Below, piece by piece: positions 1 to 8,322 of a stretch of DNA of 64,000 nt. The notes under the pieces were generated by a model that saw only the letters and a list, made by a program, of their open reading frames with translations, did no database searches and was not told the origin of the DNA. Source of the stretch: CAWKOH01 sp963851245 (GTDB lineage: Bacteria; Actinomycetota; Acidimicrobiia; Acidimicrobiales; Palsa-688); NCBI GenBank assembly GCA_963851245.1, contig CAWKOH010000003.1, positions 62,001 through 126,000 on the forward strand, read 5' to 3'. Position 1 is the first letter of the stretch. Every line of letters starts with the position of its first letter. The position numbers and the translations under genes are program-made.

Positions 1-600
1 CCAATTAACCCGTTGGCACTGGAAGAGCACACCGCCCTGCAGGAACGCCACCAGTTCCTCGAATCCCAGCTCGAGGATGTACGCAGCGCCCGGAGGGAGT
101 TGGCCAAAGTCATCCGGGCTATCGACAACGAGATAGTGGAGATTTTCGGCGCCGCCTACGCAGATGTGGCCGAGAACTTCCAGTCCCTGTTTGCCACCCT
201 CTTCCCGGGGGGCGAAGGCCGGCTCCGGCTCACCGACCCCGACCACCTTCTGGACTCCGGTGTCGAGGTTGAAGCCCGGCCGTCGGGCAAGAACCTCAGG
301 AGGCTGTCGCTCCTCTCGGGTGGCGAGCGCAGCTTGGCCGCCATGGCCTTTCTCTTCGCCGTCTTCAGAGCCCGCCCCTCGCCGTTCTACATGCTCGACG
401 AGGTGGAGGCCGCTCTGGATGACGTGAACCTCCACCGGTTCCTCGACCTGATCCACGAGTTCCGGGACGAGGCCCAGCTTCTGGTGGTCAGCCATCAGAA
501 GCGGACCATGGAGGCGGCTGACTGCCTCTATGGCGTCACGATGGCGCCCGGTGGGTCTTCACGGGTGGTGAGCGAGCGGGTGTCGGCGCCGGCGGGGTGA
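1..600 (+). CDS. smc: Chromosome segregation protein SMC, C-terminal end (5' partial)
   Basis: The frame is open from base 1 and stops at 598-600, giving the last 199 residues of an SMC ATPase. The ABC signature LSGGERSLAAMAFLFAVF lies near 310-365, and the Walker B/D-loop stretch FYMLDEVEAALDD near 388-425, followed by the LVVSHQK switch region. This is the C-terminal half of the ATP-binding head; the coiled coil, hinge and N-terminal Walker A are outside the window. SMC dimers extrude DNA loops and organise the chromosome with ScpA/ScpB. ftsY follows downstream, the usual bacterial order. A short Ala/Gly tail ends the protein. Confidence 0.96.
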   Translation, partial: PINPLALEEHTALQERHQFLESQLEDVRSARRELAKVIRAIDNEIVEIFGAAYADVAENFQSLFATLFPGGEGRLRLTDPDHLLDSGVEVEARPSGKNLRRLSLLSGGERSLAAMAFLFAVFRARPSPFYMLDEVEAALDDVNLHRFLDLIHEFRDEAQLLVVSHQKRTMEAADCLYGVTMAPGGSSRVVSERVSAPAG

Positions 601-648
601 GGCCGGCGGCCGGCGTCGGGGTGAGGCCGGCGGCCGGCGTCGGGGTGA
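601..648 (+). repeat. Two perfect 24-bp tandem repeats after smc
   Basis: Two identical 24-bp units (601-624 and 625-648) with core GGCCGGCGGCCGGCGTCGGG, each ending in GGGGTGA. The last bases of smc (about 580-600) resemble a third, degenerate copy, so the smc stop codon sits inside the array. The array opens a 467-bp gene-free stretch (601-1067) that otherwise holds the inverted repeats listed next and no credible gene. Confidence 0.85.
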
Positions 649-658
649 AATATCATCA

Positions 659-706
659 TTGTGCTCAATAGGTAGCTAAACATCGTTTAACCGCTACTCA
701 GCACAA
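659..706. repeat. Nested interrupted palindrome in AT-rich island, smc-ftsY gap
   Basis: Three pairs of arms are nested around one centre: TTGTGCT/AGCACAA (659-665, 700-706), GTAGC/GCTAC (672-676, 693-697) and TAAAC/GTTTA (677-681, 685-689) around ATC. The stretch is AT-rich against a very GC-rich background. It could be a terminator stem (no clear T tract follows), a protein-binding site or a mobile-element remnant. Confidence 0.6.
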
Positions 707-812
707 AGGTCCTGACGGGTCCGCGGTCGTCTGACTGAGCTCGGCTGGTCTCGGAGCAGGCCGCCTGCGGGCAGAGGACCGAGCCAGGGGTAGGACATGT
801 GGTGTTCGGCCC

Positions 813-898
813 CTCTCGGTGCCAGCTCGCGTTCTGGGTGTCACAATGGTACAGAAATCACCTGAAATGACACCGAGAATATGAAATGGCACCGAGAG
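813..898. repeat. Cluster of short direct and inverted repeats, possible IS end remnant
   Basis: CTCTCGGTGCCA (813-824) is a perfect inverted copy of TGGCACCGAGAG (887-898). Between them TGAAATGACACCGAGAA (863-879) and TGAAATGGCACCGAGAG (882-898) form a direct repeat with period 19, and AGAAATCACC just before is a weaker third copy. Multiple short repeats of this sort are typical of the ends of some insertion sequences, such as the IS21 group, but no transposase gene is nearby, so this is inferred. Confidence 0.45.
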
Positions 899-1052
899 AA
901 GATGACTCGCCACTTAAGGGCCGGCGCTGACCAGCTTGCTTTCACGAGACGGGCCGCAGTAGGCAACCCGCCCGCTGGACAAAGGTCGCCGGTCCCTCCA
1001 CTTCCTGACCACGGGCCCCGTCCCGCTTGAGTACCGATATTCCGGTCGCCGG

Positions 1053-1058
1053 TAGGCT
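1053..1058 (+). promoter_or_regulatory. Candidate leaderless -10 box (TAGGCT) of ftsY
   Basis: TAGGCT ends 9 nt before the ftsY ATG, the spacing expected if transcription starts at or beside the start codon. No convincing -35 or ribosome binding site is seen. The same arrangement recurs before many genes in this window. Confidence 0.45.
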
Positions 1059-1067
1059 CGGACCCCC

Positions 1068-2282
1068 ATGCTGATCCTCCTTATCGTCGTCATTGCTGTG
1101 GCGCTGATCGTCCTGGCCGGGACGGGGTTCATCGTCGCCCGGCGCCGCCGCCTCCCGACAGCCCCGCCCGCCCCGGCGGTCACACCCCCGCCCGCCCCGC
1201 CCCCTGCCGTGGGGGCACCACCCGAGGCCGCCGGGCCGGTGGTCGAGCCGAGCGCCCGACCCGGGCCCCCCGACGTCGCTGAGGCCCCACCAGGCGTCGA
1301 AGCCCCGCCGGCAGCGGAAGCCGCGCCCGTCGTCGAAGCCCCGCCGGCGGAGGAGGTACCCCCGGAGGGGGAGCCCGCCGCCCCGCCCCGATTCCGTGAC
1401 CGTCTGACCCGGGCCCGCTCGACACTCAGCGGTTACCTGACTTCCGTCCGGTCCCGCAGCCGCATAGACGAGACGACATGGGAGGAACTGGAGGAGGGTC
1501 TCATCCTGGCCGACGTCGGCGCCAACGTGACCGCCGGGATACTCGACGACCTGCGTGCTCGGGTCAAGAGGGACTCGATCGACGATCCTGAGGCCTTGGT
1601 GGAAGCCCTCAAGGATGAACTGGTCACGCTTCTCCAGGGTGACACCGAGCTGCACACCACTGCCGGGGCAACCAACGTCTGGCTGTTCGTCGGCGTCAAC
1701 GGGGTGGGTAAGACGACCACTATCGGCAAACTGGGCCGGCGCCAGGTACAGGCGGGGCACAAGGTGGTCATGGCGGCGGGCGACACTTTCCGGGCCGCCG
1801 CTGCCGACCAGCTCGAGACCTGGGCCGGGCGGGTCGGTGCATCGATCATCAGGGGGAACGAAGGGGGCGATCCCGGCGCCGTCGTCTTCGACGCCGTTCA
1901 GCATGCGGCGGCACGAAACGCCGACCTGGTGCTGGCCGACACCGCCGGCCGCCTCCACACCAAGACCAACCTGATGGAGGAGCTGAAGAAGGTGCGCCGG
2001 GTAGCCGAGCGCCCACCTGGCGAGGTCACCGAGGTCCTCCTGGTCATAGACGCCACTACCGGTCAGAACGGGCTGATCCAGGCCCAGCAGTTCGCGGCGG
2101 CTGTCGGAGTCACGGGCGTTGTCCTCACGAAGCTCGATGGCACGGCCAAGGGAGGCATAGTTGTAGCCATCCGGCGCGACCTCGACCTGCCGATCAAGCT
2201 GGTCGGCCTGGGCGAGGGTGCGGACGACCTGGTCGAATTCGATGCCGAGGAGTTCGTGGACGCGCTCGTCGCCAGCGACTAG
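1068..2282 (+). CDS. ftsY: Signal recognition particle receptor FtsY
   Basis: This 404-residue SRP receptor GTPase docks the SRP-ribosome complex to the membrane translocon. Residues 1-25 form one hydrophobic membrane segment followed by Arg-rich residues, then a Pro/Ala/Glu-rich linker to about residue 105. The four-helix N domain and GTPase G domain follow, with P-loop GVNGVGKTT (about 209-217), DTAGRLHTK (about 291) and TKLDG (about 354). An N-terminal membrane anchor is common in actinobacterial FtsY, while E. coli FtsY has an acidic A domain instead. The ATG is chosen because the membrane segment begins there and a TAGGCT box lies 9 nt upstream. It converges with the exporter gene that ends at 2298. 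Confidence 0.97.
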   Translation: MLILLIVVIAVALIVLAGTGFIVARRRRLPTAPPAPAVTPPPAPPPAVGAPPEAAGPVVEPSARPGPPDVAEAPPGVEAPPAAEAAPVVEAPPAEEVPPEGEPAAPPRFRDRLTRARSTLSGYLTSVRSRSRIDETTWEELEEGLILADVGANVTAGILDDLRARVKRDSIDDPEALVEALKDELVTLLQGDTELHTTAGATNVWLFVGVNGVGKTTTIGKLGRRQVQAGHKVVMAAGDTFRAAAADQLETWAGRVGASIIRGNEGGDPGAVVFDAVQHAAARNADLVLADTAGRLHTKTNLMEELKKVRRVAERPPGEVTEVLLVIDATTGQNGLIQAQQFAAAVGVTGVVLTKLDGTAKGGIVVAIRRDLDLPIKLVGLGEGADDLVEFDAEEFVDALVASD

Positions 2283-2297
2283 ACATCCGACCGGCGA

Positions 2298-3110
2298 TCA
2301 GCTCAGAAGCAGAATTCGGATGCGGCGGCCCGCCACCGCTACGCCGACGGTTCCCATGACGGACAGATAGAGGATATTGCCAAGAATGGCCATCCCCACG
2401 TCTCCCAATGTGAGGGCCCGGATCAGGCTTACGCCCTGGTACAGCGGCGTGCACTCGACCACGATCTGGAGCCATCGGGGATAGACGGACAAGGGGTAAA
2501 AGGTGGTCGAGAACAGGAACATGGGCAGCAGAGCCAGGTTCACGAAGTCGAAGTCCGTCCAGCCCCGCATATAGGTCGTGCCGGCCATGCCGACCGCGGC
2601 GAACGCAAAGCCGATCAGAATGGCCGCCGGAAGTGCGAAGACCGCCCAGGGCGAGTCGATGTCGCCGAGTGCGGCCATCATGACCACAAAGATGGCGCCG
2701 TAGGCCGAACCTCGAATAAGGGCAGTGAAGATGTCACCTCGAGCGATGTCGGTCGCGTCCATCGGGCTGGCGAGCATCGCCTCGTAGACCTTCGAGTACT
2801 TGAGCTTGAAGTAGACGTTGTATGTGCTCTCGATGACGGCGCCGTTCATCGCCGACGCGGCCAGAAGGGCCGGGGCCACATAGGTCGCGTACGGGACCAT
2901 CGTGTGGTTCGGTCCGGGTATCTCACCGACGAGTTTGCCGATTCCGATACCGATCGAAAGCAGGTAGAAGACCGGTTCGAATACCCCCGACACCAGGACC
3001 CAGGGCATTTTGCGGGCCACCAGAGCATTGCGCTCGATCAGCCGCCGCCCGCGACCCAGTCCGAATACTCCAGGCGGCACGACGCGGAGGCTCAGCGGGC
3101 TCGACGTCAC
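2298..3110 (-). CDS. ABC-2 type exporter, permease subunit (downstream copy)
   Basis: This 270-residue membrane protein has about six hydrophobic segments and ABC-2 permease features: the substrate-facing region with YSKVYEAMLASP, the FLFSTTFYPLSVYP stretch and a terminal TM helix. It is the third gene of a - strand operon (ATPase, permease, permease). Its GTG start overlaps the TGA of the previous permease as GTGA, implying translational coupling. The two permeases differ clearly, so they probably form a heterodimeric channel energised by the ATPase at 3964-4893. The substrate is unknown; relatives export drugs, glycolipids or polysaccharide precursors. It ends 15 bp from ftsY in convergent orientation. 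Confidence 0.88.
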   Translation of the reverse strand: MTSSPLSLRVVPPGVFGLGRGRRLIERNALVARKMPWVLVSGVFEPVFYLLSIGIGIGKLVGEIPGPNHTMVPYATYVAPALLAASAMNGAVIESTYNVYFKLKYSKVYEAMLASPMDATDIARGDIFTALIRGSAYGAIFVVMMAALGDIDSPWAVFALPAAILIGFAFAAVGMAGTTYMRGWTDFDFVNLALLPMFLFSTTFYPLSVYPRWLQIVVECTPLYQGVSLIRALTLGDVGMAILGNILYLSVMGTVGVAVAGRRIRILLLS

Positions 3111-3892
3111 GTGAGCAGGCGCCTATGAAAGGTCCGGTTGGCGGCCAGCGTCCCCATGACCACGAACCCCGCGAGGAACACCAGATGGGCGACGGCCGGG
3201 CCGGCCTCCACCTGGCCGAGCGACAGGTCTCTGCTCAGCACAACCCCGTGCCATAGAGGAGTGACGTACGCGATCCATCTGACGGCGGGCGGCAGTTGGC
3301 TGATCGGGAAGAAGACGCCGGAGAAGAGGAACAACGGGACCAATCCGAGCCGAAACACCAGGGCGAAGGAGTTCTCGGAGTCCTGGGTTATGGCGTAGGC
3401 GACCAACGGAGCCGAGAAGGCCATACCGGTGAGGACTCCAACCGGGAGGACGGCTATAGCCCACGGCGAGAGGGTGGTGCCGAAGGCGGCCATCACGACG
3501 AGGTACGCCCCCACAGCCGTCGCTATCCGGGTGGCGATCCACAGGAGCTGACTGGCGAGCACGTCGCCAACGCCGAGGGGAGTCGAGAGCATGGCGTAGT
3601 AGGTCTTCTGCCATTTGAACGCGCCCATGATCGGATAGAGGGACTCGTTGGTGGCTGTCGTCGCTGCTGCCGTGGCGGCGAGTGCCGGCGCCACGAACTG
3701 CAGATAGGTGATGCTGCCGAGCGAGGCTGTATTGGCGCCCTTGTCGACGAAGGACCCGAGTCCCACCCCCATGGCGAGAAGGTAGAGGGTCGGGTTGATG
3801 AACGTCGACATGATCGATGCACGCCAGGTCCGGCGGTAAGCCCGCAGGTAGTACACCATGGCCCTGACCTGGGAGGGGGGCGAGATGGTCAC
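3107..3892 (-). CDS. ABC-2 type exporter, permease subunit (upstream copy)
   Basis: A permease of about 261 residues. It begins around SPPSQVRAMVYYLRAYRRTW, a typical N-terminal amphipathic stretch of ABC-2 permeases, and contains KTYYAMLSTPLGVGD and FLFSGVFFPISQLP before a final TM helix. The frame is open further upstream, but that part is only an antisense-like reading across the ATPase gene, so the GTG at 3892 is preferred (AGGAA lies about 10 nt upstream); the ATG at 3859 is an alternative. It lies 71 bp after the ATPase stop and overlaps the next permease by 4 bp. Together with its neighbours it forms a complete exporter lodged between ftsY and ffh. Confidence 0.85.
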   Translation of the reverse strand: MTISPPSQVRAMVYYLRAYRRTWRASIMSTFINPTLYLLAMGVGLGSFVDKGANTASLGSITYLQFVAPALAATAAATTATNESLYPIMGAFKWQKTYYAMLSTPLGVGDVLASQLLWIATRIATAVGAYLVVMAAFGTTLSPWAIAVLPVGVLTGMAFSAPLVAYAITQDSENSFALVFRLGLVPLFLFSGVFFPISQLPPAVRWIAYVTPLWHGVVLSRDLSLGQVEAGPAVAHLVFLAGFVVMGTLAANRTFHRRLLT

Positions 3893-3963
3893 GAGGCGAC
3901 GATTCCTGGCATCGTGCCCCGAGCTGTCGATTCGATGGTCTCCGCCAGGTCGATCACGGAGAT

Positions 3964-4893
3964 TCAGTCCACCAGGTGGCGGCCGGTGAGGCGCAGGAAG
4001 ACGTCTTCGAGCGTGGACCGCCGGGCCAGCACACCGAGAGGGTCGAGGTGACGCTGATTGATGGCTTCCAGGGCATCGTCGCCATCGTCGGTGTACAGAA
4101 GCAGCCTGTCGGGCAGTATCTCCATACGTTCTGTCAGGTCGGCGACCTTCTCCGCCATCCGCTCGCTCTCCCCGGGCCCGAAGCGAAGTTCGACCACCTC
4201 TCGGGTCGAGTAACGCTCGATTAGATCCCGCGGGGAACCTTCGGCCGTGATGCTGCCCCGATCCATGACCACCAGGCGGTCGCAGAGCTGTTCGGCCTCG
4301 TCCATGTAGTGGGTGGTGAGGACCAGGGTCACCCCTTCCGCCTTGAGGCGGTAGAGCCGGTCCCAGAGGGCGTGCCGGGCCTGGGGGTCGAGGCCGGTGG
4401 TCGGTTCGTCGAGCAGCAGCAGCTCCGGCTCGTTGATGAGGGATCGAGCGATGGTGAGGCGCCGCTTCATGCCGCCCGAGAAGGGCTCGACTCGATCGTC
4501 GGCCCGCTCGGTCAGCTGAGCGAAGGCCAACAGCTGCGCGATGCGGGGGGCCAGCACTTTCCGGGGAAGGTTGAAGTAGCGGCCGTACACATACAGGTTC
4601 TCGCGGACGGTTAGTTCCGGGTCCAGATTGTCCTCCTGAGGGACGACCCCGAGCCGGCCCCGGATCTCGGCGCCGTCGTGCTCGGGGTCGAGCCCCAGGA
4701 TCCGCAGTTCCCCCGCTGTTCGCGGGGAGACGCAGGCGATCATCCGCATAGTCGAGCTCTTGCCCGCCCCATTTGGGCCCAGGAAGCCGAAGGCCTCCCC
4801 GCGCCAGACCTCGAAGTCGATCCCGTCGACCGCGACGAGGGGACCGAATTCCTTCCTGAGGGCCTTCGCCATCAGCAGCGGGTCCCCTCGCAC
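3964..4893 (-). CDS. ABC transporter ATP-binding protein (DrrA/NodI-like exporter ATPase)
   Basis: This 309-residue ATPase has Walker A GPNGAGKSS (residues about 39-47), Q-loop VVPQED, signature FSGGMKRRL, Walker B LLLLDEPTTGLDP and switch His in LTTHYMDEAEQL. A C-terminal domain of about 90 residues is typical of the DrrA/NodI/CcmA exporter class. It powers the two permeases encoded just downstream. The GTG start at 4893 gives a normal-length N terminus; an in-frame ATG at 4872 is possible. The gene diverges from ffh with about 90 bp between the starts, so one short region must hold both promoters. Confidence 0.9.
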   Translation of the reverse strand: MRGDPLLMAKALRKEFGPLVAVDGIDFEVWRGEAFGFLGPNGAGKSSTMRMIACVSPRTAGELRILGLDPEHDGAEIRGRLGVVPQEDNLDPELTVRENLYVYGRYFNLPRKVLAPRIAQLLAFAQLTERADDRVEPFSGGMKRRLTIARSLINEPELLLLDEPTTGLDPQARHALWDRLYRLKAEGVTLVLTTHYMDEAEQLCDRLVVMDRGSITAEGSPRDLIERYSTREVVELRFGPGESERMAEKVADLTERMEILPDRLLLYTDDGDDALEAINQRHLDPLGVLARRSTLEDVFLRLTGRHLVD

Positions 4894-4966
4894 CGGGCTT
4901 TTCTACCCGATCGCGACCTCGCGCCTGACGGCATTTCCCCGCCGCGAGGGTGCGGACCTGGTGGTC

Positions 4967-4972
4967 TACGCT
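4967..4972 (+). promoter_or_regulatory. Candidate leaderless -10 box (TACGCT) of ffh
   Basis: TACGCT ends 10 nt before the ffh ATG. A second TA-rich match (TAGGTC, 4975-4980) is too close to the start codon. The site lies in the short divergent gap shared with the exporter operon. Confidence 0.35.
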
Positions 4973-4982
4973 GATAGGTCTC

Positions 4983-6348
4983 ATGTTCGAGTCGCTGAGC
5001 GATCGTTTCGACGCGGTGTTCAGCCGGTTGCGGGGGCGCGGCCGGCTGAGCGAAGCGGACGTCGACGAAGCCCTCCGGGAGATTCGACTCGCCCTCCTTC
5101 AAGCCGACGTCAATCTTCGAGTGGTGCGCGATTTCGTGTCGCGCGGTCAAGGACGAGCTGGTCGGCGTGGACCTCTCGCAGAGCCTCACCCCCGGCCAGC
5201 AGGTCGTCAAGGTCGTCCACGAAGAGCTCAAGCGGATACTGGGCGGCGAGACGCTCCGCTTGACCTACGCATCCCGCCCGCCCACAGTCGTGCTCCTGGC
5301 CGGGCTGCAAGGCTCGGGTAAGACCACGACCGCGGCCAAACTGGCGGGCTGGTACAAGCGCAATCAAGGCCGGAACCCGCTCCTGGTCGGCGCCGACCTG
5401 CAACGCCCCGCTGCGGTCGAGCAGCTACGGGTGTTGGGGGACCAAGTCGGGGTACCCGTCTTCAGCGAGGCGTCGGACCCGGTCACGGTGGCCAAGAAAG
5501 GTCTCGAGGAGGCCGTGCGCCTGGGCCGCGACGTCCTCATCGTCGACACCGCCGGTCGTCTCGCCATCGATGAAGAGCTGATGGAGGAGGTGCGGCGGAT
5601 CTCTGAAGCCACGACCCCGCACTACACCTTCCTGGTTATCGATGCCATGACGGGCCAGGACGCGGTGGCAACGGCCGAGGCGTTCCACCAAACCCTGGAG
5701 CTCGACGGGGTGATCTTGACCAAGGTCGACGGCGACGCCCGCGGGGGCGCCGCTTTGTCGGTGAAAGAGGTAGTTGGCCGGCCCATCGTCTTCACCTCGA
5801 CCGGGGAGAAGATCGGCGACTTCGACCAATTCCATCCCGACCGGATGGCCGACCGAATCCTGGGCATGGGGGACGTCCTCACCTTGATCGAGAAGGCGGA
5901 AGCCACCCTCGACCGCGAACAAGCGGAGGTCACTCTCGATCGCCTCCAGCAAGGCCAATTCACCCTCGAGGACTTCCTCGATCAAATGCAGCAGGTGAAG
6001 AAGATGGGCCCCCTGTCGGGCCTGGTGGGTATGATTCCCGGGCTGCCGAAGGAAGTTCGCAGCGCCGAGATCGATGATGACCTGATGGGTCCGATCGAGG
6101 CCATCATCCGATCCATGACCCCCGAGGAGCGCCAGAGCCCCTCGATCATCAACGGGTCGCGCCGCCTCCGTATCGCCCGGGGAAGCGGTACGACCACCAC
6201 TGAAGTCAACAGCCTCCTCGACCGGTTCAAGCAGATGCAGGTCTACATGCGCCAGATGGCCAATATGCCCGGGCTAACTGGTCGAATGGCCCGGCGGCCG
6301 GGATCGAGCCGGAAGAAGACCAACAACAAGAAGAAGAAGCGCCGGTAG
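4983..6348 (+). CDS. ffh: Signal recognition particle protein Ffh, with one-base frameshift
   Basis: Ffh binds 4.5S RNA and signal peptides of nascent membrane proteins and docks to FtsY. The N domain starts at ATG 4983 (MFESLSDRFDAVFSRLRG) and reads in frame to VVRDFVSR. The frame then moves by +1 at 5145/5146, where one extra G is present, and continues as VKDELVGVDLSQSLTPGQQV through GLQGSGKTTT (P-loop), DTAGRLAID, TKVDGDARGG and a Met-rich M domain with a basic tail. Removing one base gives 454 residues, the normal length. A start at 5167 would lose most of the N domain. Ffh is essential, so a sequence error is likelier than a real mutation. rpsP follows closely. Confidence 0.9.
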
Positions 6349-6383
6349 CGCGCCAGACAAGAGAGAAGAGAGCAGTCAAGCCA

Positions 6384-6662
6384 ATGGCCGTAAAACTCCG
6401 CCTGATGCGGATGGGAAAGAAGAAGCAGCCGGTCTACCGGGTGGTCGCCGCCGACAGCCGGTCCCCCCGGGATGGCCGTTTCATCGAGATCCTCGGCACC
6501 TACGAGCCCCGGGCCGAACCTAGTCGGATCGTTATCGACAACGCCAAGGCCGTGCGCTGGTTGAGGGACGGAGCCAAACCTACCGACAGGGTGGCTCGAC
6601 TCCTGGACCAGTCCGGGGCCATGGAGGAGTTCAAGTCGGGCGTCAGGCCCGCTCAGCCGTGA
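6384..6662 (+). CDS. rpsP: 30S ribosomal protein S16
   Basis: This 92-residue protein begins MAVKLRLMRMGKKKQPVYRV, the classic S16 N terminus, and includes RDGRFIEILGTYEP and AVRWLRDGAKPTDRV. S16 binds 16S rRNA early in 30S assembly. It lies 35 bp after ffh, and its TGA overlaps the GTG of the KH gene as GTGA, as in most actinobacterial rpsP operons. Length and motifs are normal. Confidence 0.98.
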   Translation: MAVKLRLMRMGKKKQPVYRVVAADSRSPRDGRFIEILGTYEPRAEPSRIVIDNAKAVRWLRDGAKPTDRVARLLDQSGAMEEFKSGVRPAQP

Positions 6663-7000
6663 GCGCGGTCGGCGAAGGAAACGGCGATTCCCAAGTCGAC
6701 GAGAGCGGCTCTGTCGACCTCGAGAGCGGAGAGGAGTGGGACGACCACGGCCAGGTCGAAGGCGGTCGGGCCAAGTCGGTCCTGCTGTTCCTCGCCCGCC
6801 GGCTGGTTGACGACCCGGAGTCGATCAGGGTGGATACCAGCGAAACCCGCCACGGGATCAAGCTTTCCCTGAGGGTCGCCCCCGATGACATGGGCAAGGT
6901 CATCGGGCGCCGGGGCCGGGTCGCTCAATCGATTCGCAGTGTGGTCAGGGCGGCCGGCGCCAAGGAAGGCGTGGACGTCGTCGTCGACATCGTCGATTAG
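6659..7000 (+). CDS. khpA: KH-domain RNA-binding protein KhpA-like, with acidic extension
   Basis: This 113-residue protein ends in a single KH domain containing DDMGKVIGRRGRVAQSIRSVV with the GXXG loop GRRG. In Gram-positive bacteria KhpA pairs with KhpB and binds many RNAs, affecting cell division and envelope growth. The first 35 or so residues are acidic and Ser/Gly-rich, longer than the usual 75-residue KhpA. The GTG start overlaps the rpsP stop. An internal start near the KH domain cannot be excluded, but the tight overlap favours the longer form. rimM follows after 51 bp. Confidence 0.88.
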   Translation: MSAVGEGNGDSQVDESGSVDLESGEEWDDHGQVEGGRAKSVLLFLARRLVDDPESIRVDTSETRHGIKLSLRVAPDDMGKVIGRRGRVAQSIRSVVRAAGAKEGVDVVVDIVD

Positions 7001-7051
7001 GCCGCGGGAAGCTCTGGGCGGCCGGAGGCCGAACCCGACCGGGACGGCAGG

Positions 7052-7537
7052 GTGAGCGAGGAGCCTCTTCTCGAGGTGGGTCGGGTGATTCGTCCGCACG
7101 GCCTTCACGGCCAGGTCGTCGTCGAGCTCTGGACAAACCGGCAGGAGAGGATGACTCCGGGCGTCCGGCTGCTTGGGCCGGTGGGAGAGTTGGCCATCAC
7201 CCGATCCTCGAGCCTGGGATCGGGGGCGAGCCGGGCCAGGTGGCTGGTGTCTTTCGAGGCCGTGGACACCAGGGAAAAGGCCGAGGAGCTGCGCGGATCG
7301 ATCCTTCGGGCCGTTGCCATCGATGAGCCGGGGGCCTTGTGGGTCCACGAATTGATCGGGTCCCACGTCTTCGACGAGGCGGGCTCGGAGATCGGATCCG
7401 TGGAAGCGGTGGAGGCCAATCCGGCGAGCGACCTGCTGGTCCTCGACGACGGCCGGCTCATCCCGCTCGCTTTCGTCACCGCTCGCGCCGCCGGGCGCCT
7501 CACCGTGAGCCTGCCTCCGGGGCTGCTCGAACTATGA
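7052..7537 (+). CDS. rimM: Ribosome maturation factor RimM
   Basis: This 161-residue protein starts with EVGRVIRPHGLHGQVVVELWT, the RimM N-terminal beta-barrel, and has a C-terminal PRC-barrel including HELIGSHVFDEAGSEIGSV and RLIPLAFV. It assists maturation of the 30S head near S19. GTG start. The stop overlaps the trmD ATG as ATGA, indicating translational coupling. It stands in the standard rpsP-KH-rimM-trmD-rplS order. Confidence 0.96.
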   Translation: MSEEPLLEVGRVIRPHGLHGQVVVELWTNRQERMTPGVRLLGPVGELAITRSSSLGSGASRARWLVSFEAVDTREKAEELRGSILRAVAIDEPGALWVHELIGSHVFDEAGSEIGSVEAVEANPASDLLVLDDGRLIPLAFVTARAAGRLTVSLPPGLLEL

Positions 7538-8283
7538 GTGACTCTGATGGGAGGCCCTTGCGCATCGATGTGCTGACCATTTTTCCGGACCTGATAAGGC
7601 CCTGGGCGCAAGCCAGTCTCATCGGTCGGGCCGGCGAGGCCGGACTAGTGGAAGTCCGGGTGCACGACCTGCGCTCGGGTGCGTCCGACCCCCATCGCTC
7701 CGTTGATGACAGCCCCTTCGGTGGGGGCCCCGGGATGGTCCTTGGCGCGGAGCCTCTCTTCCGGGTCGTGGACGCGGTTCACCCCCCTAGGCCCCTCCTG
7801 CTGCTCAGCCCGGGTGGGCGGCGCTTCGATCAGGCCTGGGCCGAGGAGCTGGCCGAAGGGAGTGGATTCTCCCTTCTCTGCGGCCGTTACGAGGGGGTCG
7901 ATCAGCGAGTCGCCGACCATCTGGTCGACGGCGAGCTCTCAATCGGTGATTTCGTGCTGGCTGGTGGGGAGGTGGCGGCCCTGGTGGTGGTCGAGGCGGT
8001 GGCCCGCCTGGTGCCTGGTGTCATGGGCAACGACCTTTCGACTCTCGAAGAGAGCTTCTCGGGAGGCTTGCTCGAGTATCCGCAGTACACCCGGCCCGCG
8101 GCGTTCCGCGGGTGGGAGGTGCCAGAGGTCCTGAGGAGTGGAGACCACGGCCGGGTGACCCGCTGGCGCCAGGCCCAGGCGATAGCCCGGACCCTGGCCC
8201 GGCGTCCCGATCTGATTGCGGCCAGAGGCGGCCTCAGCCAGGAGGAGAGGGGGCTCCTGGCTGAGTTCGGGCTCGAGCACTAA
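7534..8283 (+). CDS. trmD: tRNA (guanine-37-N1)-methyltransferase TrmD
   Basis: This 249-residue SPOUT-class enzyme methylates G37 of tRNAs that read CNN codons, preventing frameshifting. Motifs: IDVLTIFPDLIRPW at the start, DDSPFGGGPGMVL, LLCGRYEGVDQRV and the trefoil-knot region ELSIGDFVLAGGEVAAL, then EYPQYTRPAAFRGWEVPEVL. The frame is open upstream inside rimM, but the ATG at 7534 gives the family N terminus and overlaps the rimM stop. Its C terminus has the usual helical RRPDLI region. Confidence 0.97.
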   Translation: MSDSDGRPLRIDVLTIFPDLIRPWAQASLIGRAGEAGLVEVRVHDLRSGASDPHRSVDDSPFGGGPGMVLGAEPLFRVVDAVHPPRPLLLLSPGGRRFDQAWAEELAEGSGFSLLCGRYEGVDQRVADHLVDGELSIGDFVLAGGEVAALVVVEAVARLVPGVMGNDLSTLEESFSGGLLEYPQYTRPAAFRGWEVPEVLRSGDHGRVTRWRQAQAIARTLARRPDLIAARGGLSQEERGLLAEFGLEH

Positions 8284-8322
8284 CCTGATGCTTCCTCTCT
8301 CGCCCGGCAGGAGCTCCCACCC

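Noticed and set aside
601..1067. tRNA or other structured RNA gene between smc and ftsY
   Set aside because: No cloverleaf or conserved T-loop sequence could be found.
942..1958. Long - strand open frame across ftsY (338 codons)
   Set aside because: It mirrors the GC-rich codon pattern of ftsY on the other strand and has no recognisable domain; antisense open frames are common at this GC content.
3893..4984. Upstream extension of the first ABC permease frame to 4984
   Set aside because: That part only reads the ATPase gene in another frame and has no homology; the real permease starts near 3892.
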